Part shown: piece by piece, positions 1 to 8,633 of the stretch
How positions within the stretch are numbered: the stretch's first letter is position 1
How the letters are laid out: the number at the start of each line of letters is the position of its first letter
Assembly: GCF_013166515.1 (NCBI RefSeq)
Contig: NZ_JABKKJ010000003.1
Location: 124,001-188,000, forward strand
Length of the DNA: 64,000 bases
Direction of reading: 5' to 3'
Source: Xylanibacter caecicola
Lineage (GTDB): Bacteria; Bacteroidota; Bacteroidia; Bacteroidales; Bacteroidaceae
Made by a program: the position numbers and the translations under genes
The notes under the pieces: model-generated
Seen by the model: the letters and a program-made list of their open reading frames with translations, nothing else
Database searches by the model: none
What the model was told of the DNA's origin: nothing

Positions 1-2334
1 CATGTTGAGCGATGTTGTCCATGTGAAGTCCTTTGTGGTGATGTTGTTCGATGTGATTGTAACCTCTATACCGCTGTTTTTCAGCGAACCGATGTTCATA
101 GGTGTCGTGACATATCCCTCGCTGCCTTCGTAGTATCCGGGGATTGCCGATACGGGCATGTTGTATATCAGGTCGGTTGTCTTGCGCACATAGTAGTCGA
201 GCGTAAGGTTTATGCGGTCGATGAACGTAAGGTCAAGACCGATGTTCAGTGCACGGTTCTTTTCCCATCTCAGTTCCGGGTTACCGATACCTACGATACC
301 CATTCCCGATGAACCGTTGTATGCCTCGCCGTATTTATAGAGGTTCATGTATCCGTAGAGGCTCGACGGTTGTGTACCGTTGACACCGAACGAAAGGCGC
401 AACTTACCGTCTGTGACGATGCTCTTTACAGGCTCGAAGAACTTCTCGTCACTGAAGCGCCATGCTCCCGATATGGACCAGAACGAACCCCAACGGTTAT
501 CGTGTGCAAGGCGTGACGAGCCGTCCGTGCGGTAGCTCAGTCCTGCGTAATATCTGTTGGCATAGTTGTAGTTCACGCGTCCCAGCAGCGATACGAGTTT
601 GTATTCTTCTTTGTTGGATTCTGCGGATGTGGTTCCGGCGTTTGTCAGTTCGTACAGGTCGCCCGGATAGTCGTATCCGCTCAGATAATTATATGCGCTG
701 TTGTTCTGTTCCGTCTCAAAACCTACGAGTGCGTCCACATTATGTTTGCCGAACGATTTGATGTACGACAGCTGTGTCTGTGTGTTCAACTGCTTGTTGG
801 TAACAGCCTGACGCTGCAGCAAACCGTTGAAGCCTGAGCCGTTGTTTGAGTATTTGTCCCAAAGCACATCTTCCTCATTGGATGTATATTCGTATGCGAT
901 TTTCTCGCTCAATATGAGGTTGTCCCATATGTTGTACGACAACTTTATTGTATTGAACGTGCGTATGATGTCGCTCTTGTCATAAGCATGCAGGGTTTCA
1001 TACAGTGGGTTAACGCCCCTGTTCAAAGCCGAACCGGTGTTGCCGGTAAGCGTTCCGTCCTCGTTGAAGGCTACCGATGCCGGTGTCTGCATCCATGCGG
1101 CGTTTGCAACGGAGCCGTCAAAACTTGCACCCTCGTTTGCCAGTCTCTGGTTCATCTTCGAGAACTGGGTTGTAAGGTTAAGTGTAAACTTTCCGAAGGT
1201 GTGTGTAATGTTGGCGTTGCCAGTGAAACGCTCCAGTCCCTGGCCGAGTAGTATACCGTCCTGATTTGTGTATGAAAGCGATGAATAGAACTTGGTGTTC
1301 TCCGATCCGCCGTTCACGGCAACCTGATAGTTGCTGTGATGTCCCGTCTGATAAAGCAGGTCTTTCCAGTTTGTCCAGCCGTTTGCAGGCTTTGCGGCGA
1401 ACTGGTCGATGTTCCTGTCTGCAAAGGCGAGTGCGTTTTCCTCGCTCATACCGCCCTGATACAGACCGTAGTTCTTAAGTCCTGTGTACAGCAGTTCGCG
1501 CCAGTCGTCGCCGTTAAGTGTCGGACGGTAGTTCACTGCCGACTTGGAGAACCCCCAGTCGCTACGGAAGTCTACGTGTGTCTTGCCACGCGAACCGCTT
1601 TTTGTTGTTATCACAATCACACCGTTTGCCGCGCGCGAACCGTAGAGCGATGCTGCCGCAGCGTCCTTGATTACTGTTATCGACTCGATGTCGTTGGAGT
1701 TGATTGTGGAAAGAAGACTCGTTCCGGAGTCGTTGTATCCGTCGCCCGGACCGCTGAATGCGTTGATGTTGCCGCTTGATACCGGTGTTCCGTCGATAAC
1801 ATACAATGGGTTATTTCCGGCGTTGATGGATCCCATACCTCTCACACGTACGCTCGATACCGAGCCGGGAGCTCCTGATGTGTTGGTTATCTGAAGACCG
1901 GGCACGCTTCCCGCCAGTTTGTCTTCGAGCGAAATCATCGGCACATCTTCCAGTTTGCTCAGGTCGGCGGTGCTTGCCGCACCGGTGAACGATGATTTCT
2001 TAAAATTACCATAGCCGGTTACGATTACCTCGTCTATGGCATGCGTATCGTTTTTCAGTACAATCTTTATTCCCTGACGTGCGGTTACTGTCTGAGGCTG
2101 CATGCCGATAAACTGCACGTGAAGTTGTTTCTTTCCTTCAGGAACGAAGATTTTAAACTGTCCGTAGAGATCCGTTACCCCCCCCGTTTTGGTGCCGACT
2201 ACGCTCACCGTAGCGCCTACAACGGGCTCTCCTGTGTCTTCGGAGATTACGGTTCCGGAGATTTCACTTTGAGCCAGAGCCGTTCCTATGGAAACAATGA
2301 GCCCGGTCAAAATCATAGCAAATCTTTTCACCAT
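1..2334 (-). CDS. SusC/RagA-type TonB-linked outer-membrane receptor, 3' part beyond window
   Basis: Outer-membrane TonB-dependent transporter of the SusC/RagA family, which imports glycans or peptides together with a SusD-like lipoprotein. The reading frame is open from an ATG at 2334 to base 1 (778 codons, no stop). Residues 1-22 form a signal peptide ending ALAQ. Residues about 23-100 are a carboxypeptidase-regulatory-like domain (GTVISEDTGEPVVGATV). The TonB box region contains DEVIVTGYG, and the plug follows (PGLQITNTSGAPG, RVRGMGSINAGNNPLYVIDG). The rest is beta barrel with repeated aromatic strands. Family members are near 1000 residues, so roughly 200-250 residues and any susD partner lie outside the window. 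A run of eight G in the coding strand (2178-2185, codons 50-53) is unusual. The substrate cannot be told from this part. Confidence 0.95.
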   Translation of the reverse strand, partial: MVKRFAMILTGLIVSIGTALAQSEISGTVISEDTGEPVVGATVSVVGTKTGGVTDLYGQFKIFVPEGKKQLHVQFIGMQPQTVTARQGIKIVLKNDTHAIDEVIVTGYGNFKKSSFTGAASTADLSKLEDVPMISLEDKLAGSVPGLQITNTSGAPGSVSSVRVRGMGSINAGNNPLYVIDGTPVSSGNINAFSGPGDGYNDSGTSLLSTINSNDIESITVIKDAAAASLYGSRAANGVIVITTKSGSRGKTHVDFRSDWGFSKSAVNYRPTLNGDDWRELLYTGLKNYGLYQGGMSEENALAFADRNIDQFAAKPANGWTNWKDLLYQTGHHSNYQVAVNGGSENTKFYSSLSYTNQDGILLGQGLERFTGNANITHTFGKFTLNLTTQFSKMNQRLANEGASFDGSVANAAWMQTPASVAFNEDGTLTGNTGSALNRGVNPLYETLHAYDKSDIIRTFNTIKLSYNIWDNLILSEKIAYEYTSNEEDVLWDKYSNNGSGFNGLLQRQAVTNKQLNTQTQLSYIKSFGKHNVDALVGFETEQNNSAYNYLSGYDYPGDLYELTNAGTTSAESNKEEYKLVSLLGRVNYNYANRYYAGLSYRTDGSSRLAHDNRWGSFWSISGAWRFSDEKFFEPVKSIVTDGKLRLSFGVNGTQPSSLYGYMNLYKYGEAYNGSSGMGIVGIGNPELRWEKNRALNIGLDLTFIDRINLTLDYYVRKTTDLIYNMPVSAIPGYYEGSEGYVTTPMNIGSLKNSGIEVTITSNNITTKDFTWTTSLNM

Positions 2335-2463
2335 AAAATTAAATGATTAAATTAAATAAAATATGTAATAAAATTTCGAATTGCCTTTTCCTTTCTCTTC
2401 TTTTATTGTATGTCTCCGGTCTTGCAGTTGTGTTGATATAACTGTGAGAAATGAAACATGCGG

Positions 2464-2495
2464 CAAAACTATAAATGTTTTTTCACATTTCCAAA
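2464..2495 (-). promoter_or_regulatory. Predicted promoter of the SusC-like gene
   Basis: On the minus strand a TTTG (2492-2495) and TAGTTTTG (2464-2471) are 20 nt apart, matching the Bacteroidetes -33 TTG / -7 TAnnTTTG pattern. This leaves a leader of about 125 nt before the ATG at 2334. The leader is A/T rich and has no Shine-Dalgarno sequence. Confidence 0.6.
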
Positions 2496-2595
2496 TAAAT
2501 GCTTGGAAAACTTACATTTTATAGCAATAAATATCTAATTTATGTTATTCTGTATTGATATTTATCAATAAAGTGACGTTTTAATAATACGACAC

Positions 2596-2634
2596 GGACG
2601 CTGCATCGTGCCGTAAAGACATAATGCAGCGTCC
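2596..2634 (-). terminator. Hairpin downstream of the SRPBCC gene
   Basis: Perfect 11-bp inverted repeat GGACGCTGCAT / ATGCAGCGTCC with a 17-nt loop, beginning 20 nt after the stop at 2654. There is no uridine run directly after the stem on the minus strand, so termination is inferred from position only. It lies between the SRPBCC gene and the susC promoter. Confidence 0.45.
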
Positions 2635-2653
2635 GGACCGTATGTCTGTAATG

Positions 2654-3070
2654 CTATTCGTACGGTATCATTGCCAATATATCGGCAATTTTCTCGATGC
2701 CGTCAGTCAGCGGCTTCGATACCATTCCCTTTATCATGAACGGTATGTCGGCTTTTATGGTCAGTTTTATCTTGCACGATGTTTCCGTTACAGGCAGCAG
2801 CTGTATCCACAGATTTGCTGCCACGGGCGACTTCTCCGTCTCGAACTTTATACACTTCGGTTCCTCGCGCTCCACAATGTGCAGCGCCACTTGTCCCACA
2901 GGAGCCACACTGATGCTCACTCTGTCGCTGTCGAAGCTGAGATCTTTCACCTTGTCCTGCGGCAGACGGTCCTTCACCCTCTCTATGTTGCTCAGGTCAC
3001 TTAGCATGTCGTACACTTTCTGCTGTGCGTATGGTATCTGTTTTATGCTGCTTTCAAATTTGCTGCTCAT
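2654..3070 (-). CDS. SRPBCC (START/Bet v1-like) fold protein
   Basis: A 138-residue cytoplasmic protein of the SRPBCC/polyketide-cyclase-like superfamily, a helix-grip fold that usually binds a hydrophobic ligand. The sequence shows the expected order: an N-terminal strand and helix (QQKVYDMLSDLSNIERVKDRLP), a central beta sheet, and a long C-terminal helix (PLTDGIEKIADILAMI). No catalytic residues are recognisable. It starts 22 nt after the pyrE stop, on the same strand, so it is probably the last gene of the pyrE transcript. A link to pyrimidine metabolism would be inference from position only. Confidence 0.8.
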   Translation of the reverse strand: MSSKFESSIKQIPYAQQKVYDMLSDLSNIERVKDRLPQDKVKDLSFDSDRVSISVAPVGQVALHIVEREEPKCIKFETEKSPVAANLWIQLLPVTETSCKIKLTIKADIPFMIKGMVSKPLTDGIEKIADILAMIPYE

Positions 3071-3092
3071 GATTTTCTGTCTCCTTTTCTTT

Positions 3093-3725
3093 TTATTTTC
3101 TCCAGTTTGCGGGGTCCTTGCGCCATTCGTTCAGCACTTCCGCGTCGCTCTCCGATATATATCCCGTGGCGGCAGCCTCTGCCACAACATGCTCGTAGTC
3201 GGTCAGTGTGATGAGTTTTACGCCGGCATCCTCAAACGCCTTTTTTGCCACAGGGAAACCGTATGTGTACGATGCCACCATGCCAACCACTTCGTTTCCT
3301 GTTTTGCGTATAGCCTCGACGGCTTTCAGACTGCTGCCTCCCGTAGATATGAGGTCTTCTATGACAACCACTTTCATCTCCGGTTTCAACTCGCCTTCGA
3401 TAAGGTTTTCCATTCCATGATCTTTCGGTTTGCTGCGTACATACACGAAAGGTAGGTTAAGTTCGTCGGCAACCAGCGCTCCCTGAGCTATCGCTCCCGT
3501 AGCCACTCCCGCCACGGCATCAGCCTCGGGAAAGTTTTCCAGTACGGCATGAACAAGTTCCAACTTCACGAAATTGCGAAGTTCCGGGAACGAGAGTGTC
3601 TTGCGGTTGTCACAGTAGAACGGTGACTTCCAGCCCGAAGCCCATGTGAAAGGATTTTTCGGCTGCAGTTTTATAGCCTTTACTTTTAACAGTTTTGATG
3701 CGAATGCTTTCTTCAAGATGTCCAT
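3093..3725 (-). CDS. pyrE: Orotate phosphoribosyltransferase
   Basis: Cytoplasmic enzyme that transfers the phosphoribosyl group of PRPP to orotate, giving orotidine 5'-phosphate in de novo pyrimidine synthesis. The 210-residue length is normal. The PRPP-binding motif VVVIEDLISTGGSS is at residues 119-132 with the two acidic residues in place, and the catalytic flexible-loop region RSKPKDHG is at 97-104. The start is the only ATG that leaves the N-terminal helix complete. A -7 box (3801-3808) lies about 75 nt upstream, so pyrE and the SRPBCC gene appear to have their own promoter rather than relying on recX. Confidence 0.95.
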   Translation of the reverse strand: MDILKKAFASKLLKVKAIKLQPKNPFTWASGWKSPFYCDNRKTLSFPELRNFVKLELVHAVLENFPEADAVAGVATGAIAQGALVADELNLPFVYVRSKPKDHGMENLIEGELKPEMKVVVIEDLISTGGSSLKAVEAIRKTGNEVVGMVASYTYGFPVAKKAFEDAGVKLITLTDYEHVVAEAAATGYISESDAEVLNEWRKDPANWRK

Positions 3726-3762
3726 GATATGATGTTTTTATTGTTTATTTCATTATTAATTC

Positions 3763-3784
3763 AATCAGATTAATTAGTCTGATT
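3763..3784 (-). other. Inverted repeat in the pyrE leader
   Basis: AATCAGA (3763-3769) and TCTGATT (3778-3784) are separated by 8 nt (TTAATTAG), so the whole is a near-continuous A/T-rich palindrome between the -7 box and the pyrE start. It could be an operator or an RNA hairpin. Nothing in the sequence decides this. Confidence 0.35.
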
Positions 3785-3800
3785 AGCCTAATTCCAACTG

Positions 3801-3808
3801 CAAAGATA
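3801..3808 (-). promoter_or_regulatory. -7 box upstream of pyrE
   Basis: TATCTTTG on the minus strand, an exact TAnnTTTG. No clear TTG is found 19-21 nt further upstream, so only the -7 element is supported. Confidence 0.5.
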
Positions 3809-3852
3809 CGCCAAAAAAATGACTAATATACCGCTATGTGCCAATAATTTGG

Positions 3853-4317
3853 CTATTCCTCGTCGCAGTCCATACACATTCGTATGACGTCCATGTCAAA
3901 GCCGCGGCTCATGGCAAACCGTATCAGTTTGCCGTTCATCTCGTATTCGCTTGCGGCTTTTGTCGATTTCCGCTTGCTTTTCAGCAACGGGCGCAGTATT
4001 CCGGCATACTCCTCGTCGGTTATCTCGCTTAGTACTGCCTGCCTGATGTCTTCGGGTATGCGCTTCATGAATAGAGCCTGGTCTATTTTCCGCCTTCCCC
4101 ATTTGTTGTAACGCAGCTTGTCTTTTACAAAAAAGCGGCTGTATCGTTCGTCGTCTATGTATTTGTCGTTCACCAACCGCTCCATGACACGTGCCGCGGC
4201 ATCGTCCGGCAGTTCCCACTTCCTCATCTTCTCAGTCATCTCGTATGAGCAGTGCTCTGCTGAGGCGCACATCGCCGAGAGGCGCAGTAATGCCTCATTC
4301 TCCGTCATTTTTTTCAT
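3853..4317 (-). CDS. recX: Regulatory protein RecX
   Basis: RecX family: three-helix-repeat proteins that bind RecA and modulate filament formation in recombination and the SOS response. The 154-residue length is typical. Signature stretches are YEMTEKMRKWEL near the start, DKYIDDERYSRFFVKDKLRYNKWGRRKI in the middle, and the closing repeat KLIRFAMSRGFDMDVI. The start ATG is 4 nt after the prmC stop (4322), so the two are probably translated from one mRNA. recA is not in this window. Confidence 0.9.
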   Translation of the reverse strand: MKKMTENEALLRLSAMCASAEHCSYEMTEKMRKWELPDDAAARVMERLVNDKYIDDERYSRFFVKDKLRYNKWGRRKIDQALFMKRIPEDIRQAVLSEITDEEYAGILRPLLKSKRKSTKAASEYEMNGKLIRFAMSRGFDMDVIRMCMDCDEE

Positions 4318-4321
4318 ATCG

Positions 4322-5158
4322 TCATTCCTTTCTTGCCCTCATCATTCTTTCCTTGCCGAACATGTCCTTGCGGCATTCCACATCGCAGAAGCCATTTTCG
4401 GCGAGCATTCGTGCCATTGCTTCCGCGCACAGCGGGTTTATCTCGAAGTATACCATGCCTCCCGGACGCAGCGTCCGCATGGCATATCGGGATATGGCGT
4501 CGTAGAACAGCAGTGGATTGTCGTCCGGCACGAACAGCGCCGTGTGTGGCTCGTGTTCCAGCACGTTGCGTTCCATTTCCTTGCGTTCTCTATTATATAT
4601 ATAAGGTGGATTGCTCACAATGATGTCCCATTTTCCCGTCTCGGGCGGATTTAGGGCATTTTGTATTACGATACTTATTTCCGCACCTAAGCGCGTGGCA
4701 TTATCGCGTGCCACTCTTACGGCAACGGGTGATATGTCCCATGCCGCTACGCTTGCCTTTGGCATGCCGAGAGCCAGTGTTACGGCTATGCACCCCGAGC
4801 CGGTTCCCACGTCGAGTACCGACAATCCGTTGTCTGCATGCCCGTGGCTGTCCGTTATCCAGTTGCACAGTTCCTCCGTTTCGGGACGCGGAATGAGAAT
4901 TCCCGGCTCCACTCGGAAATCTCTCTCGCAGAAACATGCCGTGCCCAGGAGGTACTGCACTGGCTCGCTGTCCTCCAATCTCCGCACGATTGTCTCCAGC
5001 TCCGCCTGCCTTTCGTCGTCCATCCGCTCCGTTGCACCGCAACATATATCTGTCATAGACAGTCCGAACCTTGCTTCGAGCACAAACCGTGCCAACGCCT
5101 TGGCTTCTCCGGCGCCGTAGACGGGTTCCAGCCGTTTCCATACATCATAGTAGGTCAT
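4322..5158 (-). CDS. prmC: Release factor glutamine methyltransferase PrmC
   Basis: S-adenosylmethionine-dependent enzyme that N5-methylates the glutamine of the GGQ motif in peptide-chain release factors. The 278 residues contain a PrmC-type N-terminal helical domain, the RPETEEL motif (91-97), the SAM-binding loop DVGTGSG (116-122) and the catalytic NPPY at 183-186, which defines amide N-methyltransferases. Its ATG overlaps the stop of the upstream Arc-like gene (shared ATGA at 5155-5158), indicating translational coupling, and recX follows after 4 nt. Confidence 0.95.
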   Translation of the reverse strand: MTYYDVWKRLEPVYGAGEAKALARFVLEARFGLSMTDICCGATERMDDERQAELETIVRRLEDSEPVQYLLGTACFCERDFRVEPGILIPRPETEELCNWITDSHGHADNGLSVLDVGTGSGCIAVTLALGMPKASVAAWDISPVAVRVARDNATRLGAEISIVIQNALNPPETGKWDIIVSNPPYIYNRERKEMERNVLEHEPHTALFVPDDNPLLFYDAISRYAMRTLRPGGMVYFEINPLCAEAMARMLAENGFCDVECRKDMFGKERMMRARKE

Positions 5159-5349
5159 GGCGTGCCCTCCTCACTGTCCCTTTTTATGCGTTTCAGTCTG
5201 CCGCTTTTCCTCAGTGCCTCGGTAATTATCCACTGAAGCTGTCCGTTGGTAGAGCGGAACTCGTCCGCCGCCCATGCTTCAATGGCATTCATCATGTCGG
5301 CATCCACACGCAGCACGAAACTCTTTGTATTATTGTCTTTTTTCGGCAT
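5155..5349 (-). CDS. Arc-like ribbon-helix-helix DNA-binding protein
   Basis: A 64-residue protein resembling Arc/MetJ-type ribbon-helix-helix repressors. A short strand (KSFVLRVDADMMNAI) is followed by two helices (EAWAADEFRSTNGQLQWIITEAL) and a basic tail (KSGRLKRIKRD). RHH proteins bind DNA as dimers of dimers through the strand. Its stop overlaps the prmC start by four bases. Such a short gene in front of prmC with coupled translation may autoregulate the prmC-recX unit, but no target is shown here. The 28-bp inverted repeat at 5434-5520, just upstream, is a possible binding region. Confidence 0.8.
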   Translation of the reverse strand: MPKKDNNTKSFVLRVDADMMNAIEAWAADEFRSTNGQLQWIITEALRKSGRLKRIKRDSEEGTP

Positions 5350-5433
5350 TTGTTGTTCTTGTTGACAATTCTCTCTTTCTCTTTTGCGGAGATTGTATGT
5401 AACGATGTGTCAAAAAATGGGTGTTCTTTTAGA

Positions 5434-5520
5434 GTAGGGACATATTCTTGTATTTGTCCGCCTGTATTCTGCTGATAATTAATTTTTATTGTGCGGACAA
5501 ATACAAGAATATGTCCCTAC
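5434..5520. repeat. Perfect 28-bp inverted repeat with 31-nt spacer
   Basis: The arms 5434-5461 and 5493-5520 are exact reverse complements over 28 nt (outer end GTAGGGACATA, inner end TTTGTCCGC). They lie in the 343-bp gap between the membrane-protein gene and the Arc-like gene. A related half-copy follows at 5582-5613 and another at about 22609-22631, so it is a dispersed repeat rather than a unique operator. The remainder of 5350-5692 holds no gene that I can support. Confidence 0.85.
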
Positions 5521-5581
5521 AATTGGATGTTTTCCTTGCAGATGTTTGTCTGATAACCATTGATTATCAATATTATACAGA

Positions 5582-5613
5582 TGGACATTTACAAGGAATT
5601 GTCCCTACAATTT
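5582..5613. repeat. Third, single-arm copy of the TACAAG..GTCCCTACAAT repeat
   Basis: TGGACATTTACAAGGAATTG followed by TCCCTACAATTT resembles the right arm of the inverted repeat at 5493-5527 (GGACAAATACAAGAATATG then TCCCTACAATT). The match includes the bases after the arm, so the repeat unit is longer than the palindrome arm. Confidence 0.6.
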
Positions 5614-5692
5614 AATGTTCCCTCTTTCTATGCACATACATTCCATTTTCCGATACATTATCGGTTCTCCCGACAGAGAATATTTTACATTT

Positions 5693-6193
5693 CTATATCC
5701 TGTCCGTGTCTTTCCCGTTGTAATAATTGCACAAGGCAAAATATTCCATAAGATAATTGTCGGTCTCCTTGATTAATATTAACGGTATGAGGAACGACAG
5801 GTGGCTAAAAATATCGCTGCGTTCTTCGGCGTCATCGAAGAGATACGACACTCCTATGAAAACCGCCACAAGCAGCACCGTGCCTATTACGGCTAACACG
5901 ATTGCGAACTTCAAACCCCTGCCTGCTATGAAACGGCTTATGATGCTGTCGGGATAAACCTCCTTCATCACGGGTTTTCTGCGCAGCCTCAGTATGTATA
6001 TGCCGCGACCGACGAAGTACAGTGTGAGTCCGCCGGTGATGAGAAGGGGTATCGGATTGTATCCGTCTATAAATGTCAATGGTGTCGCCACTATCGCCAC
6101 AAACAAAGCATAGCAGAGGTTGAGATAACCTATCGTGACCGGACTTATCGCCACATTCCTCGCTGTGCCTTCTTTTTCTTTGATCTTGAACAT
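5693..6193 (-). CDS. Hypothetical four-helix inner-membrane protein
   Basis: Not recognised as a named family. The 166 residues contain four probable membrane helices: about 20-42 (SPVTIGYLNLCYALFVAIVA), 46-70 (PIPLLITGGLTLYFVGRGIYIL), 95-118 (FAIVLAVIGTVLLVAVFIGV) and a weaker one near 130-145 (LSFLIPLILI). A basic loop RLRRKP separates the two pairs. It starts 15 nt after the stop of the SPFH gene on the same strand, so it is probably co-transcribed with it and may form part of the same membrane assembly. Confidence 0.7.
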   Translation of the reverse strand: MFKIKEKEGTARNVAISPVTIGYLNLCYALFVAIVATPLTFIDGYNPIPLLITGGLTLYFVGRGIYILRLRRKPVMKEVYPDSIISRFIAGRGLKFAIVLAVIGTVLLVAVFIGVSYLFDDAEERSDIFSHLSFLIPLILIKETDNYLMEYFALCNYYNGKDTDRI

Positions 6194-6208
6194 ACGGTTT
6201 GAGACTGT

Positions 6209-7174
6209 TTAATGGTTCAGTGTGCCTGCGTTTACCACCGGCTGTGCGTTTTCGTCGCTGCAAAGCACCACGAGCATGTTGCTCACCATGGCTGCCTTCT
6301 TGTCCTCGTCGAGCTCAACCACGCCGTCGGTGCTCAGCTTGTCAAGTGCCAGTTTCACCATAGACACGGCACCCTCCACAATCTTCTCTCTCGCTGCTAT
6401 TATTGCCGTTGCCTGCTGGCGGCGCAACATCACGGCTGCTATCTCCGGAGCGTATGCCAGATAGTTGATGCGTGCCTCTACCACCTCGATGCCCGCCATG
6501 GCAAGACGCTCGTCTATTTTCTCTTCCAGTTCCTTGTTTATCTCGTCGCTTCCGTCGCGCAGCGTCATGGCACTGCCGTTCTCCTCGCCGTCATCGTAGG
6601 CATATTGTCCTGCCACTTGGCGCAGCGCGGCGTCTGCCTGTATCTTCACAAACTGCTCCAACGAGTTCATTATTCCGGCTGCCGTGGTGCCTATCGTCAC
6701 TTCGCCCGGCTTGCTCTGTGCCATGGTCTGTGAGTCGATGTCGAACATAGCCTTGTACGTGTCCTTAAGTTTCCATACCAGCACCATGCCTATCATCACA
6801 GGGTTTCCCGCCTTGTCGTTAACCTTTATGGGTTCTGCGTCAAGGTTGCGTGCGCGCAGCGACAGTTTCTTTACGGAGATGAACGGGTTTACCCAATGAT
6901 AGCCGGGTTTGGTGAACGTACCGCGGTATTTGCCGAAGAACATCATCACGCGTGCCTCTCCCGGTTCTATAAGTACAAAACCACACATTATTATAATGTC
7001 GACAATCAGCATCACGATGCCTGTCGTGGCATATGCCGCCGCACACGAGCCGTTGTCTGTGACACATGCAAATATTATAAGACCGATACTGCCCAATAGG
7101 GCAATGAGGCTCAATACCAGCATTGCAAGTCCGTTGAGGACTGTTCCGCTAAATGTTATTTCCTTGTTTTCCAT
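6209..7174 (-). CDS. SPFH/Band 7 domain protein
   Basis: Membrane-anchored SPFH (stomatin/prohibitin/flotillin/HflK) family protein of 321 residues. Such proteins form ring-like oligomers that organise membrane microdomains or protease complexes. Two N-terminal hydrophobic segments (about 10-35 and 45-70) precede the SPFH domain, which begins at GEARVMMFFGKYRGTFTKPG. A helical region follows with VEARINYLAYAPEIAAVMLRRQQATAI, a pattern typical of this family. The downstream membrane protein is 15 nt away. A -7 box is at 7214-7221. Confidence 0.88.
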   Translation of the reverse strand: MENKEITFSGTVLNGLAMLVLSLIALLGSIGLIIFACVTDNGSCAAAYATTGIVMLIVDIIIMCGFVLIEPGEARVMMFFGKYRGTFTKPGYHWVNPFISVKKLSLRARNLDAEPIKVNDKAGNPVMIGMVLVWKLKDTYKAMFDIDSQTMAQSKPGEVTIGTTAAGIMNSLEQFVKIQADAALRQVAGQYAYDDGEENGSAMTLRDGSDEINKELEEKIDERLAMAGIEVVEARINYLAYAPEIAAVMLRRQQATAIIAAREKIVEGAVSMVKLALDKLSTDGVVELDEDKKAAMVSNMLVVLCSDENAQPVVNAGTLNH

Positions 7175-7213
7175 TTGATAAATGTTTGTTTGTATGATAT
7201 TATTTTGATATCA

Positions 7214-7221
7214 CAAAGATA
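7214..7221 (-). promoter_or_regulatory. -7 box upstream of the SPFH gene
   Basis: TATCTTTG on the minus strand, 40 nt before the start at 7174. No good -33 TTG is present. Confidence 0.5.
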
Positions 7222-7351
7222 TAACATAACCTCCTACGATGTATTGTGCCGCCCGATGATTTATGATTGTTTAACAATAGCGTGGCTTTCGACGGTTTTT
7301 GATAATTCATTTCTGTCGAAAATGACTGTTCTCTTTCTTGTTATATTCCGT

Positions 7352-8188
7352 TTACTTTTTCTTTTTCTTGTTTTCCAATGCCTTCTTCTGCTCGCTTGTT
7401 AATCTGCGTTCTACCTTTTTTACATCCTCTGCAGCAGGAAGATTCTCCGGAACGATGCCGCGTTGCACAAGCATATCCCGAACTGCTACATTATTAGCAA
7501 TATGCTCTTTACTGATACTGCTTTCACCTTTCAAGTCTTTTGTTTGTACGTTCATGCTTGTCATTTCAGCAGCAAAGTCTTTTGCTTTGATAGTGATAGT
7601 TGGCAGAAAATCTGCCAAAGGGCGTTTTTCGGGTATTCCCATGCGTCGTTTCAATGTTGCCGTGTTCAAGCGGAAAAGGGCTTGGTCTCCCTTAGAACGT
7701 ATCACAGCAAAACTTTTGTCATTCACACCACGTTCATAAAGTATGCCGGAAAGTTTACGTTCTGTTTCCTGCAGCTTTGTACGTGCTTTGACTCTCTCGA
7801 CTTCAATAAGCCGTTGTTCTATAAGCTCGGCACGACGAGTCTGTACGGCAAAATAAGTTTGTGCAAATGCAATCTGTGGTTTACGAGGGTCGCCGTTTTG
7901 GGCTACAAGATAGCAGGCATAGCGTGTAAGCATGATGTCATCTATCTGACGTTCGGCACCTGAACCCAATTCAACCATTTTGTTGACGTCAACAAAATGG
8001 TCGGTAATACTATGTCCTACATTTTCACAAGCATTCTTAGCTTTGTCGATGACTTTCCCGAAATTTCGCCATTCGGTATATCCTAATAGTGAACACAATT
8101 CTCTTGCGCTCCAACATTCAACATCGTTGAGAAAACATGATGCTTCTTCAAACTGAAAGAACAGGATTTGTATTTCTTCTTTTTTCAT
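7352..8188 (-). CDS. dinD: DNA damage-inducible protein D
   Basis: DinD/BRO-N-type protein of 278 residues. The N-terminus carries the antirepressor-like fold seen in DinD ([29 protein letters not shown]). The conserved D-family stretch [33 protein letters not shown] and the C-terminal IAKDxA-like region [16 protein letters not shown] follow. It ends in a lysine run. In E. coli DinD is SOS-induced and inhibits RecA filament activity. That role is carried over by homology and not shown here. The gene stands alone, with a candidate promoter about 245 nt upstream (8433-8440), implying a long leader. Confidence 0.85.
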   Translation of the reverse strand: MKKEEIQILFFQFEEASCFLNDVECWSARELCSLLGYTEWRNFGKVIDKAKNACENVGHSITDHFVDVNKMVELGSGAERQIDDIMLTRYACYLVAQNGDPRKPQIAFAQTYFAVQTRRAELIEQRLIEVERVKARTKLQETERKLSGILYERGVNDKSFAVIRSKGDQALFRLNTATLKRRMGIPEKRPLADFLPTITIKAKDFAAEMTSMNVQTKDLKGESSISKEHIANNVAVRDMLVQRGIVPENLPAAEDVKKVERRLTSEQKKALENKKKKK

Positions 8189-8312
8189 TTTGTTTTGTGC
8201 TTAAATTTGTTGGATCTTACTAATTTGGTCTGCTCAACATTTAATATTTTAATAATATGTATCAGATTATTTAGGTATGGTTGGCTTGCATTGGTACACC
8301 GCTTAGATATGA

Positions 8313-8334
8313 TTGTTTGGTCTTAGCCAAACAA
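8313..8334 (-). other. Hairpin in the dinD upstream region
   Basis: TTGTTTGG / CCAAACAA, an 8-bp perfect stem with a 6-nt loop, about 125 nt before the dinD start and downstream of the predicted -7 box. It would form in the dinD leader RNA. The rest of 8189-8630 shows no coding sequence that I can support. Confidence 0.4.
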
Positions 8335-8432
8335 CTCTGCCAGTCACTTGTTTGTCCATTGTTTGTCTGCAAGGAGAATTTTCAATCTGTTAACGCTTTT
8401 ACTTGTTGTCGTATAGTAGTCGATTAAGTTTA

Positions 8433-8440
8433 CAAAGATA
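8433..8440 (-). promoter_or_regulatory. Candidate -7 box for dinD
   Basis: TATCTTTG on the minus strand. It is the only good -7 match upstream of dinD, but it is about 245 nt from the start codon and has no matching -33, so confidence is low. Confidence 0.35.
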
Positions 8441-8633
8441 CGTCTGAAATTTCTATATAAAGAATATTCGAAAAACAATTTTAGGATAATGACAAAAAAT
8501 AAGAATAATTATTCCTTGTAAAAAGTCATGAATCATATCATTGATTTCAATCTTATTGTAACTGTTTCGACACCACGAAAACTGCCGATTTGCCACGTTT
8601 TTGAAATGTCTTTCTAACTCATTGGATATCAAG

